From: Gossypium raimondii
Lineage: Eukaryota; Streptophyta; Magnoliopsida; Malvales; Malvaceae
Reading direction: 5' to 3'
DNA: 64,000 bases
Assembly (NCBI RefSeq): GCF_025698545.1
Contig: NC_068569.1
Location: 13,144,001 to 13,208,000, forward strand
Of the stretch, positions 10,897 through 23,603 are shown piece after piece. The translations under genes and the position numbers were made by a program. The notes beneath the pieces are model-generated. The model saw nothing but the letters and a program-made list of their open reading frames with translations, had not been told where the DNA came from and made no database searches. Each line of letters begins with the position of its first letter. Positions within the stretch are counted from its first letter, which is position 1.

Positions 10897-13024
10897 TGTA
10901 ACAGCCCAAATTTCAGTAGTGTTAGGACAGTGATTTGAGATCACAAAATCCGATGAAAAAGTTAGAAAAATTTATTAATTAATAATTATAAGTTAAGCGT
11001 GATTTTAAAAATATTTTTGAATTAGTGAATTATCGGGTCTCCGTCTTGGTAAAACAGACTCGTAAAATAATTATTAAAAATATTTATAGAATTAGTTATA
11101 TCATCAATTGGATTTTAGTTAAGTGAATTTAGATAAATTAAAGTTAATTGAGTATTAGGACTAAATTGAATTAAGTGTGAAAGTTAATTATAAAATAGAA
11201 AAGGTGAAAGGACTAAACTAATAATTAAACCATAAAAAGTGACAAGTGTGTGGTAATTATAAATACATGTGTAATTAATATATGTACATACTTATTAATT
11301 AAGGAAAATATATTTATTTATTATATTATTATTAATTAAATAAAAGAAATAAAAGATAGAAAAGAGAATAGAAACAAAATAGCAAAACAAAAACAGGGGA
11401 GAAAGGAAAGAAAAGGAAAAGGGAAGGAAAGAAAGAAAATTTGGGACTTCAAGGTTCAAGGTTTCATTGGTAAGTTAATTTAGTCCTATTCTTATAATTT
11501 TGATGTTTTGGAATCTTAGAACAAAATACTACTTGGTTTAAGTTGAAATTTTGAAAGTTAATAATTTTTAGATGTTGTTCATGTTGAATTAATTGAAGAA
11601 TTAGGGATTAAATTGATAAAATTTTAAGTTAGAATAGAGAAATGGATTAAATTGTAAAATAAATTATAGGTTTTGAATTAATAGGGACTAAATTGAGAGA
11701 ATTTTGAAATTAAGGATTTATGATGAAATTACAGAGTTAAATTAGTTTAAAGTGGGAATGGAATGAAAATATGAAATTAGTTTTGAGAATAAAAGTTAGT
11801 CTCGATTTAGGGACTAAATTGAAATTTAGGCAAATATTGAGTAAAAATTGAAATATTTAATGTGAGATTGAATGGTGTTGTATTGATAATTTTTAATTGT
11901 TTTAATTCCATAGCTAGCGTTATACTGGAATTCTCGACTAAAAAGGGAAAAATATAGTCGACATCGAATAGCTCGAAATTTCTGGTTTGTATTTCTATAA
12001 TCCGAATCTAATTATTAATTGTTGTATTTTGATTAAATGTTATAGTAAGTGATTGAGGTGAGAATTATTGTGTTTTACAATTGAAATGGATTGTTTTGGC
12101 ATGTGATGAAATTATATTGGTTGAATTAAATTGGAATTTATATATTATGAATATATATGTGTAAATTTGAAATTGTGCAAATATGATAATTGGATTGTTT
12201 TTTATATGTATAAAAATCAGTTTTAATGCCCAAGTAGACGGAATTTAGAACTACTGGGATATTAGTGGCATGCCATTAAGGAACTTTAACGCGCTCTCTA
12301 ATTATTATTACATCAGTGCTCTTTGATTATTAGCATGTTAGTGCTCTCTAATTACTAGCACGTCTGTGCTCTCTGTATAGCACTTCAGTGCTCTCTGTTC
12401 ATTAGTGCATAACAATGCACCTCTGTATTTGTTCCGTATATCCGGTGTGTTCTATAAAATCTACTTTGGGCTAATAATAAGAATATGAGTTAGTAAACTG
12501 AAAACAGAATGTGAAATATGTTGTAAATACATGGAATACGCGAGTTATATACTCATAAATTGATTGTGGAATGGATAGTGTCATTGTTTAAATGATACGT
12601 GAATAAATTATGGAAATGTATTATATATAGCAAGTGATGAAAATCGAGTATTGTGTGATTTTAAATGTTCAATTGTGCTTAACATTTTATTATACATATT
12701 TTATTTTTTATTTTTTAAATATTCGGATTATAGAAATACCACTGAGTTTTTACTCAGCATACAGTTTTGTTTTCCATGCGCAGGTTAAGTACTTAAGTTT
12801 GATTGTTGATTTAGCATCCAACAACGATCCTGAACTCAAATATGGTGATGTTTATTTCTTTGTGTCGGCATGTACCTAGAGTGTCTAAATATTAGTTATT
12901 TTGTGGTTTGATTGTAAATGAAGTTATAAAATCTATTTTGGAGATTTCTGTCTGTTTGATCTGTAATCTCCGGTAATGCTTCGTAACTCGGTTCCGACGA
13001 GGGATACGGGTTGGGGGTGTTACA
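10897..13024 (+). mobile_element. Solo LTR B (about 2.13 kb), interrupted at its third base by LTR A
   Basis: The intact start TGTAACAGCCC is at 10897 and the end GGGGGTGTTACA at 13024. The right flank is GTTGG (13025-13029). The left copy, GTTGG, lies at 8021-8025, on the far side of LTR A, and is followed by TGT, the displaced first three bases of B. The 3' end carries the family motif 'ggtaatgcttcgtaac' followed by a 'ccgacgagggatacgggtt' variant. No internal domains are present. Confidence 0.85.
12290..12425 (+). repeat. Short degenerate repeats in LTR B
   Basis: Phrases of the type 'agtgctctctaattattag' recur about four or five times at 25-35 bp spacing. Confidence 0.65.
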
Positions 13025-14355
13025 GTTGGCATACCATAGGGTCACCAATACAGTGATTTACAAGCTTCAATTCTCTGTGGATCGTCAACAAATATTAAAG
13101 CCATCATTGTCAGGCAACCGAGATGGTAGAATAAAATAGTTTGGACAAATACCAAAGCCATTGTTGCCAGGCAACCCGGGATGACAGAATAAAATAGTTC
13201 AAATTCCTAGAGGATCGTGGGCTTACTCATTATATAGATCCGAGTATTTATCCTAATGTTTATCGTCAATTAGAGAAAATTGGGAAATGGTGTGAATATA
13301 GAAAATTATGATCAAGTAAATTAGTTAATATTATGTTGTGTATTTGCTTAAGATTGAATCTTATGTTGTGTGAATTGAATTTGAATTATTTTAGCACCAC
13401 TGAGTATTCAATACTCAGTGTACGATTATGTTTGTTTTCATGCGTATGTTTTGGACATGAGTAGACGTAGACTTATAATGGTTAAGCATCCGACTCAACA
13501 ACTCAACTCGGGATATGCTTTATTACCACTATTGTATGTATATGTGATTTTTGAGTTATATGGCATGTATTTAGGGTATTAGTGACTTGGTGTTAACTTT
13601 GCATTTTGGTATATTTGGTAATTTTCCTAAAAGAGTAAAGGTGAATTTCATGGTTAGATATTGATGGATTATGCTAGTTCATATGAGGTTGAAGATATGA
13701 AGTAGTTGGTTAGATATTGATGGATTCACGGTTACAATTTGATGATGTTTGGTTGTGTTAAATTGATGGTCTTACATTGAGGTAAGATTTAGGTATGTTT
13801 AATGTATATTTTGATATGGTTTGAACATATGAAATTGTGCATTTAGGGTCAATTTGCCATTTAGTCTTGAAACAACATGAATGTGTATCGAGACCATAAG
13901 AACATAATTTTCCTTATTGTATAACCATATGTTTAATGCCTCGAGACATTGTCTGAATAGTCTTGAGAAAGAATGACTCTTGAAACTAATCTCGAGACAT
14001 AATGAACCGTGCCTCAAGGCAGATTAACTTTGAAGTAAAAATTCTTAAAATAAAATAGGGTCTATCTCGAGATAGGAAGTCTGTCTCAAGACACAATATT
14101 GAAATTTGATGATTGAGTTTGAATTTGAGTCCTAACTCTAAATTTAACCCTTCATAATGTCGTAAAAATGATGAATTTGAAACTTAGACATTATGTATGT
14201 ATAGTTGTGAATATGTTTTATGATTAAATTGGTTTGAATGATAATTATGAATTAAAATTTAAGATTATGTAATGAGATAGCTTGAGTTGCTTTGGCAATA
14301 CAATATAACATCACATATTTGAATCCAACAACTGAATCGAGTGTAGGGCGTTACA

Positions 14356-15655
14356 AAGGATTTTAATACTATTAAGCCATTAATTTTATTGAATTTGGAT
14401 GGCGAAAAAAACAAAAATTAGCAACACAATTATTATGCAATAATAATATTTACGACTCATTTGTAATGTGTTATTTATAGTTTGTATTATACATCATATA
14501 TTAATTATTGTTGATGGTTTATGATAAATTTTGTTTCTACAATTATCAGATTGTGGGATACCCAAACTCGATATAATAGGAATAGGTTTGCATTAAACAG
14601 GATTAAGAAAATTACCTACCAACCAATTCCCAAATTAATAATCAGAATTCTGAGGGCTTTCTTTAAAACATTTTTGATGCCCACAATAAAATTCCACTTG
14701 TTGAAAACGAAATGTTGCTTTACCCACCAAATGAGTTCATTTTTTGACACATTAAATCAATAAAATAAGTCTCTCACAACAATTCCTTCCAAAATTATGG
14801 ATGCCTCGAAAGTTAGTCCATTTTTTCTAAAATATTATTTTAATCATTTATTTAATTTTTTTTGTCTCTAACTTTTAAAATTATATTATTTAGGGGATCA
14901 TTCAAAAATAGATAAAAGTTAATATATGTTAATTTTGTTGGTCGACATATATGCGATTTTGTTACTTGTATATCATGTTAATAATTAATTATTTTTAAAT
15001 GTTTATATTTTTAATAATATTTTGAATTTTAAAAATTAATTAATTACTGATATGATATTCACGTGTATGTCACATCAACAAAGTTAACAAGTATTAACTT
15101 TTCATCAAATTTAAGTGATTTAACAAAAAAAAAGGAAAGTTTAAATGAGAGATGAAAATTATTTTTTTCTAAAATTGAAAGGTGAAAGAGAAAAGATATA
15201 ACACTTTGTTTCTCATTTTAGCCCAACAAAAACAAACCTCAAAATTCAACAACGGAAAGCTAAGAACTTCGAAAATGTAGGAGACTCTTCCTTCAAATTA
15301 TTTCATTAAAGGGGCAAAAACTAATTCAATTAATTTCTACAGTCACTTTAAAAAATATTTTGAATCGAACTTTTTTATAGTAAATTGTGATTTTTATGTA
15401 AAAAACAAAGACGACAAAAATATGTAGAAAAAAGGGGAAAATAGTAAATATCATATATCAGTTGAGAAACTGTTCAATTGTCTTATTTTTTTTAATGGAA
15501 CCGACAAATTTGTTTGACTAATGTTTTTACTTTAACTTACGGCAGGGTTTGTTTTATTACAGAAGCCAGAAGTGAAGCATCACCGTCAGATTATTTGACA
15601 TCATACGCACATGCGACAGATTAACCTATCAGGATTTAATGTCATAAATTGGCAT
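14356..15655. other. Intergenic, AT-rich, no gene seen
   Basis: It holds noncoding sequence with a possible old small-element copy at 14800-15200 and, towards the right, the upstream region of the DUF616 gene. No conserved frame is visible. Confidence 0.45.
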
Positions 15656-15664
15656 TATATATAA
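15656..15664 (+). promoter_or_regulatory. Candidate TATA box of the DUF616 gene
   Basis: TATATATAA lies about 310 bp upstream of the proposed start codon at 15977, which would give a 5' untranslated region of about 280 bases. It is inferred from sequence and position only. Confidence 0.35.
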
Positions 15665-15976
15665 TGAAATCTTCCTATTTTTTTGCAATATCCACCTCCA
15701 ACCAAGCCTTGTAATAACAAATATATTGTGATCTCAGATTTGATCAACAAACCAATCAAAGAACTGATAACCCAGATTCCTTTTTCTTTAAAATATCCAA
15801 TATTTTTTGTATTCTATTTTATCATTGACCTGCATTGGACTTCGATTAGGGTGGCGCTCCAAGAGTTGTGGGGGTGCTTGTTCATTTTGAAGTGGTGAAG
15901 TTGTAAGTTTAATACTTTTAATTTTTTTTGGTTGCGATGATGATTTTATGGAGTTAACCAGAATTTGACGAGAGGA

Positions 15977-18900
15977 ATGAATTGGGGTGTTTATAAAGAG
16001 ATAATGAGTGGAGGGTCATTGGGAATTCGTTCAGGTAGTTATGGTGTATTGCCAATTCAAGTGCCGTCAGCAACAAAAACTAAGCCTTTTAAAACGTTCA
16101 AGGAAAAGGAGACATTCCTTCATTGGATATGTAAGTTTGCTGGCCGGAAAAAGGTTGGATTGCTGCTCCTTTGTGCCATCTCTGCTGCCATTTTTGTTTG
16201 GGTCTTATACCTTGGCAAAGGTTGGTTTTTTCTTTTCTATTCCCCCCTTAGTTTCTCTTCATCATTGGATAGTTCACGGTGAATTCCAGGAATGAGCCGG
16301 TGGTGAATAGTGATCCTTAGGCATGCTGTTCTGAGTTCTGATATTTTGATGAAATAAGTGGGCAAAATTTTGTTTAGTTTGTGTAGTAACATTGCTTAGA
16401 GGTTAATCGTAAAGCTATTATCTTTAGTGTTTTGGTTCTTGTTAGAGTGTTTGATTCTTGAATAATGAAACGGGCATCTACAGCTTTGCTCACCGAATTC
16501 AACTTGCGTACCCACTTTCTGTGGAAGAGAATAATGTTAATGATTCATCTCAATTGAATTTCTTTTCTTTGCTGTCAACCTTGGAATATATATATTTGAT
16601 TCACGGTTTCTTATGATTTTTAAGTTCAAGCTCAAGGATATTCTTGTTTGCCCCACTCCCTGTTTTAGTTCTGGATAATTGGTCTTCCGCTCTAGCAGCC
16701 TGAAAAGAATCTGGGAATTTGTGAGGGTATGAAAGAAATTTAAATGTATTGTGGCTTTGTTTACAGATGAAGTTCAGGAAAGTTACAATGTCCCTATCCA
16801 TAAGGTAAATGATAGCTTGCCTCTAAATAATTCTAGATCTCCCCTGATAAATGGAGTGCAAAATATCCGCATACACAATTTGACATATTCACCGGTCGAT
16901 GCGGAAGGATCTGAAGTGCCCCCTCCTCCGTCGTATTTTCTGGGCTACACTCTTCCAGCAGAGCATCCATGCAATACTTTCACTTTACCCCCTCCACCAG
17001 CAGACAAAAAAAGAACCGGACCCCGCCGTATGTTGTCCTTTGCTTTGGCATTATTTTCTCAATTTATTTGTTTTGGATTTGGCATTTTGTTCGGGTTTTA
17101 TCTCATTGAAACATAGTTTCCAACTTTTCTTTACTTGTTTATGACACAGCTTGTCCTGTATGTTACCTCCCTGTGGACGAAGCAGTTGCCTTGATGCCAA
17201 AAGTTCCATCATTTTCTCCGGTTCTTAAGAATTTAACATATATTTATGAGGAAAACTTAAATAAAGAGACAGAATTTGGAGGTTCGAACTTTGGTGGGTA
17301 TCCTACTTTGAAGCAGCGTGATGATTCATATGACATAAGAGAATCGATGAGCGTGCATTGTGGGTATGGTTAAAATTTAAAAGACAACATGTTTTGCTAT
17401 TCCTAAGGTTTTTATTCATATTAATCTTTCGTTTCTTTTTTCCAATTTAGCATATTGATTGATGTGTATTTGGCATTTGCCAGATTTGTCAAAGGAACCA
17501 AACCTGACCACGAGACTGGATTTGACATCGATAACAGTGATCTTCTTCAGATGGAGCAATGTCATGGAGTGGTTGTTGCATCAGCAATATTTGGTACTTA
17601 ACTGTATCATATTTATTTTAGTGTTCAATTCCCATGTTGGAAGCCGATGAACTTTTATTGAATAATCCAATTCTTTTTCAGGAGCTTTTGATAACATGCT
17701 CCAACCAAAGAATATTAGTAAATATTCCGAGCAAACAGTCTGCTTATATATGTTCGTTGACGAAGAAACAAAATCTGACTTGGAAACGGAACATGGTCTG
17801 AGTGACGGTAAGAAGATTGGATTATGGAGAATAGTTGTTGCGCATAATCTTCCTTACGCTAATGGAAGGCGCAATGGAAAGGTAAGCATTTAAAATGCTG
17901 ATGAAATAGGTTAAGAGAATCCCAAGTTTGGATCAACTTGATCCCACATATCCTTCCATATGTTAAAATACTCATGTTATGCCTATACCAGATCCCAAAG
18001 TTTCTACTGCATAGGCTGTTTCCGAATGCTCGTTTCTCTTTGTGGATTGATGGGAAGCTCCAGCTTCTTGTTGATCCGTATCAAATTCTTGAGAGGTACT
18101 TCCAAATTTATAAGATTCTTAGGTCTTATGTGATTAGATGATACTGGACGTGTGTCCATAATCACTTTTCGATAACTATCATCAGCACTGCGACGTTTCA
18201 TGGTTTCTTGCCAACTTACAAATTCAGCTTTTAGTTGTGTCTTTCCGTTTTAGTGTGTTTAATTAATGTTTGTTTATTCTAACATTTTCAAGCTTTTCCT
18301 TTAGGTTATTGTGGAGAAAAAATGCTACTTTTGCAATTTCTAGGCATTATATACGTTTTGATGTGTTTGAGGAAGCTGAGGCAAATAAAGCTGCTCGCAA
18401 ATACGACAATGCCTCCATTGACTTTCAGGTTGACTTCTATAAAAAAGAGGGTTTGACCCCATATTCCGAGGCTAAGCTTCCCATTACAAGTGGTAGGGTG
18501 GAAGATACTTGATCTTGTGTTCTTTATTTTATTTCTCGAACGTGCCTTGCATACGGTTTGCTCTAATGGCTGTCTCTGCAGATGCTCCCGAAGTATGTGC
18601 AATAATAAGGGAGCATGTTCCTATTAGCAACCTCTTCACTTGTCTTTGGTTCAAAGAAATCGACCGTTTTACTTCCAGAGACCAACTTAGCTTTTCAACG
18701 GTAAGGGACAGGGTTGCAGCAAAGACGAATTGGAGGTGAATATGTTCTTGGATTGTGAAAGGCGCAACTTTGTTGTTCAGGTATTTATGTTCTGCTTTCT
18801 GAAGTTTCGCTTAAGGAATTTGGTACTGGAAAATAAACAGGTTGATCCCAGTTTCAGCTAATAGCCATTCATTCGTTTGTGAAATTTCATGTTCTAATTT

Positions 18901-19303
18901 TCTTTGACGCCAACGGTAGAATCTCTGTATATCATAGCACTAGCAGCTATTAGTTTTCCATGAAGATTGATGAAGTTATAAAAATCCTCATTGAATCTCC
19001 AAATTTTCTAGCTTTGATAACTCGTTCTGTCTTCCAGCTGATGCTTTGGAATATGATACCACTGTCATAACATCCATCTGAGCAAACATTCATTTCTTTC
19101 AATTGTGTCATGATGAGCATAGCACGGTTAGTCGATTTTGCAGCTTACACATACATCAAATGTAAATCTTCGATTCTTTTTAGCAACTTATGTTGGTTTT
19201 AATTGGCTTCACCTCTCTCTCTTACTTGCAGAAACACCATAAAGGAGTTTTAGCGATGTTGGCTCAGATGGCTCCGACCGCCACCGCTATCTTTGGCCAA
19301 TAA
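15977..19303 (+). pseudogene. DUF616 family protein (TOD1/MUCI70-like), nine exons, with a one-base deletion in exon 8
   Basis: Exons: 15977-16220, 16767-17027, 17150-17363, 17484-17593, 17682-17881, 17992-18095, 18305-18492, 18582-18780, 19232-19303. All have GT-AG borders and consistent phases. The protein has a cytosolic N-terminus, one membrane segment (GLLLLCAISAAIFVWVLYLG, about residues 57-76) and a lumenal domain. Family blocks include RPCPVCYLPVDEA, LKNLTYIYEENL, RESMSVHCGFVKG, VVVASAIFG, GLWRIVVAHNLPY, ARFSLWIDGKLQLLVDP, FAISRHY, DRFTSRDQL and FLDCERRNFVVQ. Arabidopsis relatives are TOD1, reported as an alkaline ceramidase, and MUCI70, a putative glycosyltransferase, so the activity is unsettled. 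Between 18735 and 18736 one base is missing: the frame stops at TGA 18737-18739 (about 492 codons), while FLDCERRNF follows in another frame. The exon sum is 1592 nt, one short of 531 codons. It could be a true lesion, an assembly error, or bypassed by splicing at the AG|GTGAAT there. Exon 9 is tentative. Confidence 0.8.
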
Positions 19304-20364
19304 TCCACCTAGGAAATCATCACTAGAAATCGCAAGTGTTTCGCCAAAGCATAGAAGAGACTGGAGGGTAGGTTCAAGGTAAAAGTTTGATTGATATCAA
19401 CTACCCTTCTTTCTTTCCTCAACATTCAGAAGCCTTCATCGCCAACGGATTGGGAAATCATGCAAGAAAGTTGCAAGTTGTGTTCCATAAAAGATTACAG
19501 TTTTTCCAATATTATTAAACCTGCCCATTTTCATTCATTTTTTGTTGTATATAAAAATATAGTCCCAAATGATCATTAAGGTAACTCTTTTGTTGTTTCA
19601 TTAAAAGTCGATAAAATTACTTTTGCATTCAGTTTTCAATGTGCTTTTCTTTTCTTATCCAACAAAACCGCTTCGTTAACAATGAACCACAAACCACTAG
19701 GATTTGGACAGAGGCAATAATCAATCACAAACTTTCTTCCCCAATAAGAACAATATCATTAGATTATCTACTTTTGAATTAACAACACATTGCATAAGAA
19801 TTTGTCTAAAATATGTTTATGGTTCCTATACTTTTCATACTTTAACAATTTAGTCTTTATATTTTTATTTTAAAAAATTTAATTACTGTCTATGTTTTTT
19901 AGGATACAATTTTTTTTAAAAAAAAGAGTAATATTGTTCTTCATCTTGTTCTTACACCTTCCACTATACAATCGAAACAATATCCCAAAAATACATCATC
20001 TTCTTCTTCACTGATATTAAGTGTAGAAAGCTATGAAGCCGAAGCCTTAAAATTATAATTAAAAAGCCTTCAATTCATTTCGTTTGTTGTAGTGTTTCAT
20101 TGAAATCCCTAACTCATTTTCCAAAAACCCATACCAATGTTCCTCCTCTTCTTACACCTTCCACCAATACAATCTCTTTCGGCTATTAAACCTGCAAAAA
20201 TATAATGTGTGGATGAACTTTCACAAATTTCGATTTATAAATTGGGGATTTCATCGATTAGAGGTCTTGAATAGAATTTGAGTTTCAAAGTTAGGGATTT
20301 TGTGGGTCGTAAGGGGAATTGGAAACGAGTAAGGGATTATCAATTTCGAGATTCTTGTAAGGTT
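19304..20364. other. 3' untranslated and intergenic sequence, no gene seen
   Basis: The first few hundred bases are probably the 3' untranslated region of the DUF616 gene. The rest is AT-rich with no conserved frame. Confidence 0.5.
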
Positions 20365-20369
20365 TCAAA

Positions 20370-20730
20370 TGTTAGCATCGACAAACTTAAATAGAGAAGT
20401 AAGAGGTGAGAGAGGAGGAAGAAGAAGAAGAAAGGAGAAAGAAGGTTGAGAGAAGAAGCCAAACAGAGTGAGTTTTTTCATATCCCCTCCAATCTGTCGT
20501 TGGAGGTTAAAAAGAGTGCAGCAAAACAAACAAAACAGCTGTCAATACAAAATAAGACAAAACTCACTCTTTCATTAAACGATCCCTGTACCTCTGACTC
20601 CCTTCCCCAATTTGCATTGTACCATTAAAATGAAAAACAAACGCAGCGTTTAACAACATGAAAAATAGAAATTAATCAAACTAAAATTAACAGAATTAAA
20701 ATAGTGGAACTTCCATTTTGGTCTGTATGA
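20370..20730 (-). repeat. 3' LTR of the chromovirus
   Basis: It matches 34352-34722 closely from 'tcgacaaacttaaatagaga' through 'ccattttggtctgtat'. The outer end is TGTTAGC on the plus strand. The inner end reads TCATACAG on the element strand instead of TGATACAG, a point change, next to the purine-rich 'gcgaggggagtaac'. Confidence 0.9.
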
Positions 20731-20756
20731 GTTACTCCCCTCGCGAACAGGATCCT

Positions 20757-20960
20757 TGTACTCAAGGATCAAAACCAGGGTATCGCTTCTGCAAGTCTTG
20801 TAAATCCCCCTATGTTGAGTCTTCTGGGTAGGTGTTGAACCATTCAACCAGCACTTCTGTCGCAGCATGATTGCCCTTCTTAACCATCATTCTTTCCAAT
20901 ATTCTAGATGGCTCTTTGTCGAGGATGCCATCAGTTCCCACTATAGGCAGCGTAGGCGAG
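20757..20960 (-). pseudogene. Chromodomain-like C-terminus of the polyprotein
   Basis: Minus-strand reading: LERMMVKKGNHAATEVLVEW, then FNTYPEDST, stop, GDLQDLQKRYPGFDP and a terminal TGA. The LVEW...PEDSTW...FPxF pattern is that of chromovirus integrase chromodomains. The Trp of the STW position is TAG. Confidence 0.75.
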
Positions 20961-21145
20961 GGTGGTGTCTTACCAATGTGCTTTTTAAGCTGGGAGACGT
21001 GGAATGTAGGATGGATTCTTGACCCTGTTGGTAAAGTTAACTTGTATGCAACTTAACCCACTTTGGCTTCCACAGGAAAGGGTCTGAAGTATTTAAGGGA
21101 TAGCTTGTGATTCTTCAACTTTCGGAGGGAGTGTTGTCGATATGG

Positions 21146-22171
21146 CTACAACCTCAAATATACCCAATCTCTAATTTTAAAACTTTGATCAGACCGCTTC
21201 TTATTGGCAATCTGTCTCATTCTCTCTTGAGCTCTCTTCAAATAGAAGTGGAGAAGCTTCATCATAACTTCCCTGTTTTGCAAGCTTCGATCTACTGAAG
21301 CTACATTGGAAGAACCAACTAGATAAGGTAAGTGTAGAGGTGGGTCTTGACCATAAAGGGCCTCACACGAGGTGGTTTGAATCGCTGAATGGTGTGTGGT
21401 GTTGTACCACCATTCGGCTAAGTGTAACCATTGTACCCACTCCTTAGGATATTCATCAGCCATGCACCTTAAATAGCTTTCTAGGCATCGGTTCAGAACC
21501 TCAGTCTGCCCGTCTATTTGGGGATGATATGCTGTTTATAAGCATAGTTTAGCTCACAACCTTTTGAATAGTTCCTGCCAGAAATTACTCACAAAGATTT
21601 TGTTCCGATCCAACACAATTGTCTTAGGTATACCATGCAGCTTATAAACATGAGTCAAGTATTCTTGGGCCACAGTGATGGTGGTGAAAGGGTGTGAGAG
21701 GGGTAGGAAATGCCCATACTTTGTGAGTCTATTGACTATCACTAATACGGTATTTTTGTTGCGGGAAACATGTAATCCTACTTCAAAGTCCATACTGATA
21801 GCTTTCCAAGCTCGAGCGAGGATGGGGAAGGGCTGTAAAAGACCAAAGGAGGTAGCCAGGTCTGCCTTGCACTGTTGACATACAGGTCACTCTCTAACCC
21901 ATTTTCTTATGTCCTTAGTTAGGCCTTTCCAATATATCTGCCCAAGCATTCTCACTTTGGTGGTATGTGCCCCCGAGTGACCTCCGAATGAGCTACTGTG
22001 AAAACGTTTAAATAGCTTCCTCTTAAGGTTTATGTCATTCTCTACAACTGCCTTCCCCCTTCTTCTTAGTATCTGACCATTCCAAGAGCATTTCGGATGC
22101 TTGTGAGGGTTCTCTTGAAGCTTAATATATAATTGTTGCAACTTGGGATCAGCTAAGACTGATTCCACCAC
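21146..22171 (-). pseudogene. Integrase (HHCC domain, catalytic core and C-terminal part)
   Basis: The HHCC part is degenerate: FHSSSFGGHSGAHTTKVRM then IYWKGLTKDIRKWV. The core is DFEVGLHVSRNKNTVLVIVN (second Asp context lost), TKYGHFLPLSHPF, HGIPKTIVLDRNKIFVSNFW (a conserved Asp). It continues EWVQWLHLAEWWYNTTHHSA and YGQDPPLH. Blocks lie in different frames separated by stops. Confidence 0.85.
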
Positions 22172-22313
22172 TCTCTCCTATAATTTTGACCATGAAATGT
22201 TCCATGTGCATTGCAACAGTTGTCCCATGAATTCTTAAGATTTCCTAGAAAAGGTATCAGCCACCAGATTTTGAACACCTTTTCCTGTATGTGATGTAGT
22301 AGTCATACCCAAT

Positions 22314-22945
22314 CATTTTAACAACCCATTATTGTTGGGATAGGGTGATAGCTTGCCGATTCGCTAAGAACTTCAGGCTTTGGTGATCGGTCCTGATTTG
22401 AAACCTCTTCCCAACCAAGTACGTGTGCCATTTCTTGACTGCTATGAGAACCGTGAACATTTCTTTATTGTAGATGGAAAGTGCCTCATGTTTCACTCTT
22501 AGCCCTTTGCTGAAAAATGCCACGGGTCTTCTTTTCTGGTGTAACACAACCCCGACCCCTTGACCACATGCATCAGTGTCGATGCAAAACTTTTCATTAA
22601 AATTGAGAAGACATAGTATTGGTGCTTGGCATACCCAATCATTTTAACAACCTATTATTGTTGGAATGGGGTGATAGCTTGCCGATTCGCTAAAAACTTC
22701 AGGCTTTGGCGATCGATCCTGATTTGAAACCTCTTCCCAACCAAGTACGTGTGCCATTTCTTGACTACCATGAGAACTGTGAACATTTCCTTATCGTATA
22801 TGTAAAGTGCCTCATGTTTCACTCCTAGCCCTTTGCTGAAAAATGCCACGGGTCTTCCTTTCTGGTTTAACACAACCCCGACCCCTTGACCACATGCGTC
22901 AGTGTCGATGCAAAACTCTTCATTAAAATTGGGAAGACATAGTAC
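22314..22945 (-). repeat. 316-bp tandem duplication within RNase H
   Basis: The phrase 'catacccaatcattttaaca' starts at 22314 and again at 22630. The two copies (22314-22629 and 22630-22945) are highly similar, with scattered base changes. As 316 is not a multiple of three, the duplication also shifts the frame. Confidence 0.88.
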
Positions 22946-23113
22946 CGGTGCTTGGCATACCGCTTGCTTTAACAAATCAAAGGTCATTTGTTCATTTTCG
23001 GTCCAGTTCCAGGGAATGTTTTTCTTGAGCAAGTTGGTTAATGGTTTAGCCATAACCCCATAGTTCCTTATAAATCTTCTGTAGTAACCCGAAAAGCCTA
23101 GGAAGCCCTTCAA
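22314..23113 (-). pseudogene. RT connection and RNase H, with internal duplication
   Basis: It begins MKGFLGFSGYYRRFIRNYG, then LTNLLKKN, FCIDTDACGQGVGVVL, RPVAFFSKGLGVKHEALYIY and KKWHTYLVGKRFQIRIDRQS. The block from VLHQKRRPVAFFSKGL to SLKFLANRQAI occurs a second time at 22547-22329 because of a 316-bp tandem duplication. Confidence 0.88.
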
Positions 23114-23153
23114 CTATTTGATCGATTTGGGAGTAGGCCAGTTTGAAACTCCC

Positions 23154-23603
23154 TTAACTTTTGCAGCATCCATCTTTACCTTCCCTGCAGCTATAATATG
23201 TCAAAGATATTCTATTTGATGAGTGCCAAAAATACATACTTTGCTTGACAAATAGGTGGTTGTTTCTCAAAAGTTGTAACACCTCTCGTAAGTGCTTTAT
23301 ATGTTCGGTCCAATTGCTGGAATAAACTGGTATGTCATCAAAAAATACGAAGACCGACCTCCTTAATAAGTCTTTGAAGATAGCATTCATCACTGCTTGG
23401 AAGATTGAAGGGGCACTGGTTAAGCCGAAGGGCATAACCAGGAATTCATAATGCCCTTCATGTGTTTTAAAAGCTGTTTTAAATATGTCTCATTCATACA
23501 TTCTAATTTGGTGATAGCTCGATTGGAGGTCCAACTTGGAGAAAAAGAGAGCTTTTCCCAGGTCATCCAACAATTTTTCTATGATAGGTATGGGGAACCT
23601 ATC
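23154..23603 (-). pseudogene. Reverse transcriptase, C-terminal part
   Basis: Reading down from 23603: [36 protein letters not shown], a TGA, then [25 protein letters not shown] and [11 protein letters not shown]. The catalytic box reads FFDD, keeping both Asp residues of the (Y/F)xDD motif. The in-frame stop inactivates it. Confidence 0.88.

Larger units (their letters stand above)
7021..14355 (+). repeat. Outer, older LTR remnant (C) that hosts two later solo LTRs
   Basis: Sequence flanking the nested insertions joins as 'cgagtatagttgg' (to 8025) plus 'cataccataggg' (from 13030). It runs to 'gtagggcgttaca' at 14355, an LTR-type end. No coding frame is present. The left end is not defined: I found no TGTAA start with the 'aagga' flank that follows 14355, so it is probably truncated or diverged. 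The left coordinate is approximate. Confidence 0.5.
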
